Origin: Azophilus sp965214305
GTDB taxonomy: Bacteria; Pseudomonadota; Gammaproteobacteria; Pseudomonadales; Azotimanducaceae
Direction of reading: 5' to 3'
Length of the DNA: 64,000 bases
Assembly: GCA_965214305.1 (NCBI GenBank)
Contig: OZ243949.1
Coordinates: 806,001 to 870,000 of the forward strand
The translations under genes and the position numbers were made by a program. A model generated the notes under the pieces. That model was not told the DNA's origin and ran no database searches. It saw only the letters and a list, made by a program, of their open reading frames with translations. Below, piece after piece: positions 26,367-33,942 of this stretch (positions are counted from its first letter, which is position 1; every line of letters starts with the position of its first letter).

Positions 26367-28135
26367 CGGTCCACATCCGCCATCACAAAATCAATACTGG
26401 CGATGATGGCGATCAGGTCCGCCACCATGAAACCGCTGGAAATGAGTGGAATCATTTGCAAGTGCGGAAATGAGGGTGTGCGGATGCGCGTTCGGTACGA
26501 GCCGGTGCCGCCATCCGATACCAGATAATAGGAATTCCAACCCTTGGTCGCTTCAATATTGACGCAACATTCGGAAGGCGGAATCACCGGTCCCCAACTC
26601 ACATTCAAGAAATGCTGAATGAGCGTCTCGATGTGCTGCATCGTGCGCTCCTTAGGTGGTGGTGTGGCTTGGGGATGATCCGCCTTGTAGGGGCCGGACG
26701 GCATATTGTCGAGGCATTGCCGAATGATGCGCAGGCTTTGGCGAATTTCCGCAACGCGCACCACACAGCGGTCATAGCAATCGCCGTTGGCGGCGGTGGG
26801 CACCTCAAAGTCGAATTGATCGTAGCCGCCATAGGGGCGTTTCTTGCGCAGATCCCAATCACTGCCGGTGGCACGCAGACCCGGCCCGGTGATACCCCAC
26901 TCCACCGCCTCGGCTTGGCTGTATTGCCCCACGGCAACGGTGCGTTTTTTCAGGATACTGTTGTGCGTTGCCATGCGGTCGTAGTGGTCGAGCCGGGCCG
27001 GCATGTAATCAAGAAAGTCGCGCACCATGGTGTCCCAACCTTCCGGTAAATCCTGGGTAACGCCGCCGATGCGAAACCAGGCCGGATGCATGCGTCCGCC
27101 GGTAATCGCTTCAATGATGCTGAACAACCGCTCCCGGTCGGCAAACATATAGAAAACCGGCGACATCTGCCCGACATCCTGGGCGAAGGTGCCGAAGAAA
27201 ACCAAGTGGCTGGAAATGCGGAACAGTTCGGCAACCATGATGCGAATAACTTTGGCGCGATCCGGCACCCTGATGCCCGCCATCTTCTCCACGGCCATGA
27301 CATAGGGCAGGTTGTTCATCACGCCGCCGAGATAGTCCACCCGGTCGGTATAGGGAATATAGGTATGCCAGGACTGGCGCTCCCCCATCTTCTCGGCGCC
27401 ACGATGGTGGTAACCGATATCCGGCACCGCATCGACAATCACCTCGCCGTCGAGTTGCAGGGCAATACGGAAGACGCCGTGGACACTGGGGTGGTTGGGG
27501 CCGAGGTTCAAGAACATGAAGTCCGTGTGCTTGGCGGTCTTGCTCATGCCCCACTCTTCCGGCACGAAGCGCAGACTTTCCTGTTGTTCATCCAGGATGG
27601 CCTCGGACATGCGGAACGGGTCCATTTCCGTAGCGCGGGCGGGATGGTCCTTGCGCAGCGGATGCCCTTGCCAAAGCGGCGGCGTCAGAATCCGGTACAG
27701 GTTGGGATGGCCCTCGAAATCGACACCGAACATGTCAAAGCCTTCCCGCTCGTACCAATTCGCCGCCGGCCAAAGGGCGGTGAGGCTCGACAACCGGACA
27801 TCCTGCTCCGGCAGCGCCACCTTGATGCGCAGATCCTCGTTACGGTCGAGCGAAATCAGGTGGTAGAAGACGGTGAAATCGGAGTCGGGCAAGCCTTGGC
27901 GATGCTCGCGAATACGCTCGTCAACCACGGATAGGTCGAAGAGCATGGGATAGTCGTCCTTGACCGCCCGCATCACCTCCAAGAGGCGCTCGCGCGGCAC
28001 CCAAAGGTTGGGGATACCGTCAACACTTGCCTGATGACGCAAATCGCTGCCGAAGCGCTCCAGCAGGTGGCCGGCCACACCACCAACCGCCGTTTGCCGC
28101 CCGGCCTGCGCCGGCTGTTCCGCCACTTCGGTCAT
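26363..28135 (-). CDS. nuoCD: NADH-quinone oxidoreductase fused subunits C and D
   Basis: 590 aa. Residues 1-190 match NuoC (YEREGFDMFGVDFEGHPNLY); residues 200-590 match NuoD, the hydrogenase-like 49-kDa subunit (LNLGPNHPSVHGVFRIALQL, DIGYHHRGAEKM, MSPVFYMFADRERLF). NuoD forms the quinone site with NuoB. The C-D fusion is typical of E. coli and Pseudomonas-type operons and supports a gammaproteobacterial host. The gene starts two bases after the nuoB stop. Confidence 0.97.
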   Translation of the reverse strand: MTEVAEQPAQAGRQTAVGGVAGHLLERFGSDLRHQASVDGIPNLWVPRERLLEVMRAVKDDYPMLFDLSVVDERIREHRQGLPDSDFTVFYHLISLDRNEDLRIKVALPEQDVRLSSLTALWPAANWYEREGFDMFGVDFEGHPNLYRILTPPLWQGHPLRKDHPARATEMDPFRMSEAILDEQQESLRFVPEEWGMSKTAKHTDFMFLNLGPNHPSVHGVFRIALQLDGEVIVDAVPDIGYHHRGAEKMGERQSWHTYIPYTDRVDYLGGVMNNLPYVMAVEKMAGIRVPDRAKVIRIMVAELFRISSHLVFFGTFAQDVGQMSPVFYMFADRERLFSIIEAITGGRMHPAWFRIGGVTQDLPEGWDTMVRDFLDYMPARLDHYDRMATHNSILKKRTVAVGQYSQAEAVEWGITGPGLRATGSDWDLRKKRPYGGYDQFDFEVPTAANGDCYDRCVVRVAEIRQSLRIIRQCLDNMPSGPYKADHPQATPPPKERTMQHIETLIQHFLNVSWGPVIPPSECCVNIEATKGWNSYYLVSDGGTGSYRTRIRTPSFPHLQMIPLISSGFMVADLIAIIASIDFVMADVDR

Positions 28136-28137
28136 CG

Positions 28138-28839
28138 CTATTTTTTATTGCCCGCTTTGTTGCCCGCCTGCCGTAGTAAGTCCCTGGCAAGCGGCGCCTC
28201 GCCCACGCTGGTGGGCTCGGCCAAGTCGGTGGCGCGCATCCGTTCGGGGGTGCGCGCATCGCGCTGACTGGGCTGATATTTGCCGACATGGCCGTCTTCG
28301 CCAACCAGCCAACTGTAGGGACGCGGACGGCCTTGCACCGCTTCCTGCAGCAACGTCAGCCCCTGCATGAAGGCTTCCGGGCGGGGTGGGCAACCGGGCA
28401 CATAGACATCGACGGGCAAAAATTTATCGACCCCCTGCACGACGCTGTAGATATCGAACATGCCGCCGGAATTGGCGCAGGAGCCCATGGAGATTACCCA
28501 TTTGGGTTCCAATAGCTGATCGTAGAGATGTTGCAGAACCGGTGCCATTTTGCGGAATACGGTACCGGATATGACGATGAGGTCGGCCTGGCGAGGAGTC
28601 GCCCGGATCACCTCGGCGCCAAATCGGGAAATATCGTGGCGGGAAGTCAGGGCGGTGGCCATTTCGACGTAGCAGCAGGAGAGCCCGAAATTGAAAGGCC
28701 AAAGGGAGTTGGCGCGGCCCCAGGCAACCAGGTCGTCGAGCTTGGCGGTGAGGAAGCCCTTGGCGGATTGCTCATCGTAGACGCGGTCCGGTTCCGCCAT
28801 TGAGGCCCCGGGCGCGGTTTTAACCAAGCGCCACTGCAT
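28138..28839 (-). CDS. nuoB: NADH-quinone oxidoreductase subunit B
   Basis: 233 aa. The N2 cluster ligands are visible: the tandem cysteines of LSCCYVEMA, and those in SMGSCANSGGMF and VPGCPPRPEAF. N2 passes electrons to quinone. Start at 28839 is supported by GAGG; an ATG 13 codons later (28800) is possible. The stop is two bases before nuoCD. An unusually long 130-bp gap separates it from nuoA. Confidence 0.96.
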   Translation of the reverse strand: MQWRLVKTAPGASMAEPDRVYDEQSAKGFLTAKLDDLVAWGRANSLWPFNFGLSCCYVEMATALTSRHDISRFGAEVIRATPRQADLIVISGTVFRKMAPVLQHLYDQLLEPKWVISMGSCANSGGMFDIYSVVQGVDKFLPVDVYVPGCPPRPEAFMQGLTLLQEAVQGRPRPYSWLVGEDGHVGKYQPSQRDARTPERMRATDLAEPTSVGEAPLARDLLRQAGNKAGNKK

Positions 28840-28969
28840 CAGCGAGGTCCTCGCAACGACCGTTGACGGGATAGCCCCGACAGCCGTATCGCACCAAACC
28901 GGCTACGGCGTTGGTCGCGGCCTCGCGCATCGCACCTTGGCACCGCGGTCACATTAGCCCGATCGTCCA

Positions 28970-29437
28970 CTACTGCCTCCGGCTGCCAGCGCTTGTGCGG
29001 CCGGTCGTGGCGTAATGCCGTTGCAGGAGCCGCTGCTTGAGGCCCCAATCAAGGGCACCGGTACGCAATTCGTAGACCAAGGCGACCAGCAGAATCGCGA
29101 TGAAGATGCCGGCACCCGCATAGCCGCGCCATCCCAACTCGAAGAAGGCGACCGCCCAGGCAAAGATAAAAATGGTTTCGAGATCGAAGATCACAAAAAA
29201 CATGGCGATGAGGTAGAACTCGACCGACAGCCGCGTCTCGTCCGCCTGACCGACCGGCAAAATGCCCGACTCGAAGGGCATGTCGGTAGCTTTTTTACGC
29301 GGTGTGCGGGCACCAAGCAACCAGGAACCAACGTAGACGACGGCTAAAACACCGGCCACCAGCGCGGTGTAGATCAACAATGGCCAAAGATCCTGGCCAC
29401 CACCCGTGGCCGTATCCAAGGCTGTCTCCGGTACCAA
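28970..29437 (-). CDS. nuoA: NADH-quinone oxidoreductase subunit A
   Basis: 155 aa from a TTG at 29437, chosen because AGGAGG lies four bases upstream and no ATG or GTG fits; the frame stays open further upstream. Three membrane helices are present. MPFESGILPVGQADETRLSV and VIFDLETIFIFAWAVAFFEL are the diagnostic NuoA loop and helix, with the conserved acidic residues. It is the first gene of the nuo operon; a TTG start may keep its translation low. Confidence 0.93.
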   Translation of the reverse strand: MVPETALDTATGGGQDLWPLLIYTALVAGVLAVVYVGSWLLGARTPRKKATDMPFESGILPVGQADETRLSVEFYLIAMFFVIFDLETIFIFAWAVAFFELGWRGYAGAGIFIAILLVALVYELRTGALDWGLKQRLLQRHYATTGRTSAGSRRQ

Positions 29438-29769
29438 GGAGCCTCCTAGAGCATTGCGTATTTGGAGTTGGAGTGCCCAGACAAGCCGCTCGCCAGCCCG
29501 CACCCGACAAAACGGGATGCGACAATAATGGGCGGCTTCGCCGAGCGCAAGGGGTAGGGACGAATTTGCCAACGCAAAGTAGAAATGTCCCCCTTGGCTG
29601 CCCTCGGGTTCCGGCGCTTGGGCGGAGGGAGCGGAGCGACCGCAGTCCAGGCGCCGGGACTGGGAAGGCGGCTGTCTGACGCAGGATCAGGCGGCGGGGC
29701 GATGGGCTTTCAGGCCAGCGGAGAAGAAGCGCCCGTTGCCGCGGCAGGGCGGGCGGGAAGTTAATTTTG
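29438..29769. promoter_or_regulatory. nuo operon upstream region
   Basis: 332 bp with no convincing gene. It must hold the nuo promoter, but no clean -35/-10 pair stands out. The right half is very GC-rich with many inverted GC blocks. The stretch TAGAAATGTCCCCC near 29580 resembles ends of some insertion sequences, but no second end was found. The IS1595-like element begins at 29770, so its insertion may have replaced older upstream sequence. Confidence 0.35.
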
Positions 29770-29796
29770 GGGAGTTATATACAATAGTGCCGAAAC
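29770..29796. repeat. left terminal inverted repeat of IS1595-like element
   Basis: GGGAGTTATATACAATAGTG followed by CCGAAAC. It pairs with 32699-32725 with a single mismatch (G/A at position 5) over about 26 bp. Confidence 0.88.
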
Positions 29797-29802
29797 GCTT
29801 CG

Positions 29803-29967
29803 CTACTTCGGCGCGGTCTTGAGGCGACCCCGCTCCTTGATCTCAACCGGCTTCAGCAGCGCCTTCGCCAACCGCGTCGGCGTGGCGTCTATTCTGAAAA
29901 CCTCCTCGCGCTCGGCCTTCGTCGGCTGATAGGACCGGGATGGTACATTTATTGTGCGTTTTTTCAT
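29803..29967 (-). CDS. 54-aa basic passenger protein of unknown function
   Basis: Starts at the ATG at 29967 with AGAGGCA as Shine-Dalgarno seven bases upstream; stop TAG at 29803, seven bases inside the left terminal repeat. The product begins MKKRTINVPSRSYQPTKAER and is strongly basic (many Lys and Arg), without a membrane segment or cysteines. I recall similar small frames beside ISPna2-type transposases but cannot confirm it here. It follows the endonuclease gene by 72 bp and may be an accessory of the element; function unknown. Confidence 0.6.
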   Translation of the reverse strand: MKKRTINVPSRSYQPTKAEREEVFRIDATPTRLAKALLKPVEIKERGRLKTAPK

Positions 29968-30039
29968 GAACTTGCCTCTTTAGAGGAGTGGACTATACCG
30001 AACTTGACGCCTCCGGCCTCGTGCCCTTGCCTCCTTTAG

Positions 30040-30993
30040 TCAAGATATGTGGACTTCCGCAATGACCTTGCCGTCAGTCAGCTTGTCACCAAGAATGTCT
30101 ACCGTTGGAACGGTCGGGGCGTTCAGGAGTTCGGCCCAACAGGCTTTGCCATGCTGCGACATGACGGGTCCGGCATACAGTTCAACGTTTTGAGGATCGT
30201 CAATGCTTGCCGAAACAACGTTAACCTCGCTAGCGCGCCATTTCTTCGACCGCAAATCGTCAAGCCTGAGTCCGGTGTTCGACCGGATATAGGCCATCAA
30301 CGCATCCTGAACGACCCAGATTGTCCGGCCACCCCAAGCGTTCGCGATCTGCGGCTTGACGATAATCTGTGATGCCATTCTGGCCCATACCTGACGGATA
30401 TTCACGCCCGGTGACCTGCGACGGCCCGGAACATTACCTTCCGCATACAGGACCGCATCGCAGAACGCACTCTGTATGTCTGTCCGTTCCTTCCTATTCC
30501 CGCCCGACGTTGATGCCGTCATGATTTCGACAATTACGGGCGGCGCGTCGCCTGACTTGAGCACGTAGTCGAGACGGTAGTCCAGCTTCTCGTCTTCGGT
30601 ACCGTGCTTGACGCTTATCTCGGACCATATGCGGACAACATCACCCTTCTTGAATCCGGCCAAGTTGAGGACACGAGACAGAAGATAGGCTTGTTCAGAT
30701 GACGGCTTTTCGGCGTCAAATGTCAGGAGTCGACGTGGGCATATCGCCCAGCTTCGGTCGCTGACTACCGAGCACACGCCACAAGGAATGAAGCCGTCCC
30801 CCGCCTTGCCAACGGAAGGATCAAAGAACGGCGCCAAAGGCTGCTTGGTCGCGGGCCATCTAGCCATATCCCTGTTGCCACCGCCGTCGCATTGCTTCCC
30901 GCCCATGTGCGGACACTGTGCGCGTTGGAAACGACCTTTCTGATCGCCGGAACTTGTCAGCACTTCCCCGAACAGTTCATGGACTAAAGGCAC
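30040..30993 (-). CDS. NotI/EagI-like type II restriction endonuclease
   Basis: 317 aa. The N-terminal third carries a cysteine cluster (QCPHMGGKQC at 27-35, PCGVC at 71-74, ICPRR at 85), matching the iron-binding fold of the NotI family. A PD-(D/E)xK-like core follows: Asp138 and Asp142 in KLDYRLDYVL and Glu156 in PVIVEIMTASTSGGN; NotI itself has EVQ there. NotI-family enzymes cut GC-rich palindromes (GCGGCCGC, CGGCCG). The start at 30993 overlaps the methyltransferase by 10 bp, giving an ordered methylase-then-nuclease operon. The family is inferred from motif memory, not from a search. Confidence 0.75.
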   Translation of the reverse strand: MPLVHELFGEVLTSSGDQKGRFQRAQCPHMGGKQCDGGGNRDMARWPATKQPLAPFFDPSVGKAGDGFIPCGVCSVVSDRSWAICPRRLLTFDAEKPSSEQAYLLSRVLNLAGFKKGDVVRIWSEISVKHGTEDEKLDYRLDYVLKSGDAPPVIVEIMTASTSGGNRKERTDIQSAFCDAVLYAEGNVPGRRRSPGVNIRQVWARMASQIIVKPQIANAWGGRTIWVVQDALMAYIRSNTGLRLDDLRSKKWRASEVNVVSASIDDPQNVELYAGPVMSQHGKACWAELLNAPTVPTVDILGDKLTDGKVIAEVHIS

Positions 30994-32024
30994 AATCCCG
31001 ACCTCAGGCTTGACGCAACAGCTTTTGCCAATGGCGGCGGAACGGCATTAGCGATTTGCCGATGCTGGTCAAGGTCTTTGACAACCCCCATGCGGCGTCT
31101 GATCGGCCCTTCAAGAACGTGCGCATCCGGGAAACCCTGAATGCGGGCAGCTTCCCTCGGTGTGATGTAGCGGTCTTCTAGCGGGTGGTACAGGGCCTCT
31201 CCGCATCGCAAGGTGAGCGAAGGCTTGTTGCGATCCAGTCTCCGAAACTTGGTGGAGTCTTTTGGTGTCAATCGCTGCACCGCATCGGGCGGTGCGCCTT
31301 CCGCCTTGGACAGCCATTGTCCCTCCGGCACGAAGGAAATTCGGTAGCGGTCCCGATCCGGCGTCACGTCCACATGATTGTGTGCAAGAGGTTTCCTGTG
31401 AGGCGGCACGGCCTTCGGCAATCCGTCAAGCGCCTCTCCGGTAGTCATGGCGCGAATGGGGGGTTCCAGCGCGGGAAAAACGAACGACTGGCCTTTGGGC
31501 ACGGCCGTGATGACAGCCCTTTTTCGGCTTTGCGGCACACCGAAATCAAGCGCGTTCAGGACGCTTGCGTGCGTCTCATAACCGATAGACCAGAACGCTT
31601 CCCGCATCACGTCGAGAACAGTCATGCCGTCCGCCGCTTGTGTGCCGAGAAATGTCGGCACCTGTTCCAGCATGATGGCGGCGGGCCGCAGGGTTTTGGC
31701 GAACCTGACCATTTCAAAAGCGAGCTGGCCTCGCGGGTCACGAAGGCCGCGTTTGTGCCCGATCTGACTAAAAGGTTGGCAAGGTGGCCCGCCGTGCAGC
31801 AGCGAAATGTCGCCACGTTCCAAGCCAAGGTATTCAAGTGTGCGTTTCGGGTCTAGCGCCCGCACATCGACTTGCCAAACCGCCATGCGCGGCGCATTGC
31901 GGCGCAAGGTGGCGGCACAATGCGGGTCCATTTCGATGGAGCATACATTGTCAAATCCGGCTTTCGTCACCCCAATGTCCATGCCGCCCGCACCGGAAAA
32001 CAGGGATACGGCTTTCGGCTTCAC
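30984..32024 (-). CDS. C5-cytosine DNA methyltransferase (type II modification enzyme)
   Basis: 346 aa with the ordered m5C motifs: I, SLFSGAGGMDIG (7-18); IV, GGPPCQPFSQIG with catalytic Cys82; VI, EQVP at 120-123, where most enzymes have ENV; VIII, QSRKRAV; IX-X, REAARIQGFPD and QIANAVPPPLAKAV. It methylates cytosine carbon 5 in the site cut by the neighbouring nuclease. The start ATG at 32024 overlaps the stop of the transposase remnant (ATGA), so its translation depends on that upstream frame. EQV instead of ENV is a rare variant. Confidence 0.95.
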   Translation of the reverse strand: MKPKAVSLFSGAGGMDIGVTKAGFDNVCSIEMDPHCAATLRRNAPRMAVWQVDVRALDPKRTLEYLGLERGDISLLHGGPPCQPFSQIGHKRGLRDPRGQLAFEMVRFAKTLRPAAIMLEQVPTFLGTQAADGMTVLDVMREAFWSIGYETHASVLNALDFGVPQSRKRAVITAVPKGQSFVFPALEPPIRAMTTGEALDGLPKAVPPHRKPLAHNHVDVTPDRDRYRISFVPEGQWLSKAEGAPPDAVQRLTPKDSTKFRRLDRNKPSLTLRCGEALYHPLEDRYITPREAARIQGFPDAHVLEGPIRRRMGVVKDLDQHRQIANAVPPPLAKAVASSLRSGLCL

Positions 32025-32632
32025 GACCGCGCCCCGGAATCGAGGCCGTTATCCCTGGTGAGGTCGGCGTATGTGTATGTCAACCGCTTGTTACACAGAC
32101 CCCGCGCCACCAGCCCCATCTGGTCGTCGGTGTTCTCATCCCGGATGTTGTGCGCCATGTCTCGGACGTACTCGCCCGCCGAGTGCCTGACGCTCTCGTG
32201 CCAGAACTGGTTGGACGAGCCGGACTCAAGCGCCCACATGGCGCAGATGCGGTGGGCCAGGTGCCATGCGGATTTTTGCGTTATCTCCAGGTCACGGTGC
32301 AGTTTCATGCTGCTAGTTCCCTTGATTCCCGTGGTGACGAGATAGATTGCTATCGCCCACACCCGATAGCCGAGATTGGATGCCTGCATGGCAGTGCCGG
32401 TTTTGACGCTGAACCGCCTAGCGCATTCCTTCTCGCGGCATCGGTAGGGCATGGTCTTGTGACTCGCGCCGCCCTGAACGTTGATCGAGCCGCAGTGCGG
32501 ACAGGCCGGGGTGTTACCCCATCGCTGTTTAGCGAACCACACCTCGGCGGTTGCGTCGTCGGGGAATTTCCTGAACAGCGCGGCCAGCGATATGCCCTTT
32601 CTGTGCGCCTTGCCTGGCCCCTTTTGTGCCAT
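32021..32632 (-). CDS. IS1595-family transposase remnant lacking the DDE core
   Basis: 203 aa against about 300 for the family. Residues 1-40 (MAQKGPGKAHRKGISL), a zinc ribbon (Cys44, 47, 65, 70) and an HTH region (KGTSSMKLHRDLEITQKSAW, 104-123) are intact. Then residues around 140 jump straight to HESVRHSAGEYVRDMAHN and again to IRDENTDDQMGLVARGLC, skipping the expected DxxY aspartates and the NxxE segment. Two in-frame internal deletions thus remove catalysis but keep the frame open and coupled to the methyltransferase by ATGA. It cannot transpose by itself. It may still bind the terminal repeats and regulate the operon; that is hypothesis. Confidence 0.85.
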   Translation of the reverse strand: MAQKGPGKAHRKGISLAALFRKFPDDATAEVWFAKQRWGNTPACPHCGSINVQGGASHKTMPYRCREKECARRFSVKTGTAMQASNLGYRVWAIAIYLVTTGIKGTSSMKLHRDLEITQKSAWHLAHRICAMWALESGSSNQFWHESVRHSAGEYVRDMAHNIRDENTDDQMGLVARGLCNKRLTYTYADLTRDNGLDSGARS

Positions 32633-32663
32633 AATCGCGTTCCGAAGCGGAGTAGATTTAACA

Positions 32664-32714
32664 CAATAGTGCCGAAACCAGAGAGGTGCGTCAACCGTTT
32701 TTCGGCACTATTGT
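32664..32714 (-). promoter_or_regulatory. duplicated terminal-repeat palindrome over the operon promoter
   Basis: ACAATAGTGCCGAAA (32664-32678) is an extra inverted copy of the terminal-repeat core, facing TTTCGGCACTATTGT (32700-32714) across 21 bp: a perfect 15-bp inverted repeat. On the minus strand a TTGACG -35-like box (32695-32690) lies in the loop, and the extra copy covers the -10 position (TATTGT or CACTAT, spacing not ideal). A protein that recognises the terminal repeat would sit on this promoter. Confidence 0.55.
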
Positions 32715-32725
32715 ATATAATTCCC
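32699..32725. repeat. right terminal inverted repeat of IS1595-like element
   Basis: Reverse complement begins GGGAATTATATACAATAGTG then CCGAAAA; it matches the left end at 29770 with one mismatch. Confidence 0.88.
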
Positions 32726-32741
32726 AAAAAATCACACAACC

Positions 32742-32987
32742 TCACTCGCTCACAAACTCCCGTCGAAGTTCTTCCGCTGCGATGAAACGGCTTGCTTGAC
32801 GGTAAATTGCACCCAAGGTTCCAGTTGTTAGATCGCGATGCATGGGAACGACGAGAATGTCTTTGCGTCCGTTCGGGCTGGTTCGCACAAGTTTCGCATG
32901 GCTACCGCGCATTGAGGCGACCTCGAACCCAAACCTGTGCAGTATGCGCAGAACCTCGCGGGCTTTGAGACGTTTGAGGCGGGGCAT
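32742..32987 (-). CDS. hicA: HicA-type mRNA interferase toxin
   Basis: 81 aa with the HicA dsRBD-like fold: LRILHRFGFEVASMRGSHAK with the catalytic histidine in GSH, then VVPMHRDLTTGTLGAIYRQA, the family's C-terminal pattern. HicA cleaves mRNA when its antitoxin is lost. The gene follows hicB by 90 bp on the same strand, an antitoxin-first order. It ends 16 bp before the IS1595-like element, so the mobile element has landed immediately behind it. Confidence 0.88.
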   Translation of the reverse strand: MPRLKRLKAREVLRILHRFGFEVASMRGSHAKLVRTSPNGRKDILVVPMHRDLTTGTLGAIYRQASRFIAAEELRREFVSE

Positions 32988-33077
32988 CAGAGTATTAGCC
33001 GGGATAGCTCAGCCACTGTTTGCAAGCGAGGGACAAATGCATCGGAGTCGCCCAGGGTAGTTAGTGAGATATACGAG

Positions 33078-33623
33078 CTAGGACGGACGAGCAGATGTCT
33101 CGATGCTTAGAGCCAGCCTAGGGTGAGGCGACAACCCCAGCGTACCGGTCTCCTCATCACTCATGTAGAGGTCGATGCCTTCTTGGAGGTTGCGTACCGT
33201 CTCGTCAAGGGAATTGCCCTGAGTCACCACGGCGACTTGCAAGCATTCGGCGGTATAGCGCCCACCTTGCTCAAAGATCACCGCGTGAACGGTTGAGCGG
33301 ACAATCGCCCCGGCAATCTTGTGGGTGGCCTCTTCTTCCGCTACCTGGAATGCCGTCTGGCTTGGCTGCAAGCCAAGATTGGGAGAATGGCGGAAGGCTT
33401 TTTCGATGATGTACTGGCCCCGTCCCAAGCGTTTGAAATAAGGCCATCGATGGGCGTGATGGTTAGGCGCATTGACGCAACAACGGCTGACAACATGGGT
33501 TCGCACTGAACGCTCATTGAGGTGGGGCAAGGCACGAACAATCTCTGCCGGGGTAAACCGCCAGTCTCCCCGAGCCACGCCAAGACGGCGCGCTGCGGCG
33601 AGAACTTCGTCGTGAATTTTCAT
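33078..33623 (-). CDS. hicB: HicB-type antitoxin with N-terminal winged-helix-like domain (DUF7669-like)
   Basis: 181 aa, about twice the usual HicB length. Residues 1-75 (GDWRFTPAEIVRALPHLNER, SVRTHVVSRCCVNAPNHHAH, FKRLGRGQYII) look like the DUF7669 winged-helix domain. Residues 110-175 are the HicB RNase-H-like fold (VHAVIFEQGGRYTAECLQVA, GNSLDETVRNLQEGIDLY). HicB antitoxins normally end in a ribbon-helix-helix or HTH that represses their own operon; here the DNA-binding part appears to be at the N-terminus. It neutralises HicA and probably autoregulates. Domain names are from pattern memory. Confidence 0.8.
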   Translation of the reverse strand: MKIHDEVLAAARRLGVARGDWRFTPAEIVRALPHLNERSVRTHVVSRCCVNAPNHHAHRWPYFKRLGRGQYIIEKAFRHSPNLGLQPSQTAFQVAEEEATHKIAGAIVRSTVHAVIFEQGGRYTAECLQVAVVTQGNSLDETVRNLQEGIDLYMSDEETGTLGLSPHPRLALSIETSARPS

Positions 33624-33856
33624 GGCATGGCTTCACTTGTTAATTGGAAAGATCATATTTTACACAAATGAGCGCGTACCATAGAGCGATTTTCAGCAAT
33701 GGAACGAATGAGAAGCCATACAAACAACGATCATTTGGCGAGAGCTGGCCATCTTCATCATCGCCGCATCGTTGCGAGCGAAAACCTAAATCAACAGAAA
33801 GTTGGCCGCGTCATTGAACTATCGGCGCAAAAATACGGTTCCACATCAATCATGCC

Positions 33857-33942
33857 CAGTCGATTGAGGCGAATATCGAGCGGCCGACGGGGCAGATGAG
33901 AGCGGATTTGCAGCCGCGAATTCCGAAGGCAGAGGTTCCTAA
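33857..33942. repeat. MITE-like repeat, partial copy E (loop-deleted)
   Basis: GTCGATTGAGGCGAATATCG joins directly to CGGCCGACGGGGC, missing the 20-nt central loop present in copy C, and continues to TTCCGAAGGCAGAGGTTCCT. The left end is lost. Its right end supplies the TAG stop of the deacetylase gene. The remaining 33624-33856 holds only the hicB promoter region and no gene. Confidence 0.75.

Larger units (their letters stand above)
29770..32725. mobile_element. IS1595-like (ISPna2-type) element carrying a restriction-modification operon
   Basis: The ends at 29770 and 32725 are 27-bp inverted repeats with one mismatch, each containing TTATATACAATAGTGCCGAA. Between them, all on the minus strand, are an internally deleted IS1595-family transposase, a C5-cytosine methyltransferase, a NotI-like endonuclease and a 54-aa frame. 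IS1595-family elements are known to carry passenger genes. No 8-bp target duplication is visible (TAATTTTG versus AAAAAATC), so the insertion is old or the ends have drifted. The element lies 16 bp downstream of hicA and about 330 bp upstream of nuoA. Confidence 0.85.

Noticed and set aside
29575..29600. TAGAAATGTCCCCC, reminiscent of ends of some insertion sequences
   Set aside because: No matching second end and no transposase gene for it; too short to call.
32998..33013. GCCGGGATAGCTCAG, like the 5' end of tRNA-Phe
   Set aside because: Only the first 15 bases match. No anticodon stem, T-arm or CCA end follows, and integrases normally use the 3' end of tRNA genes.
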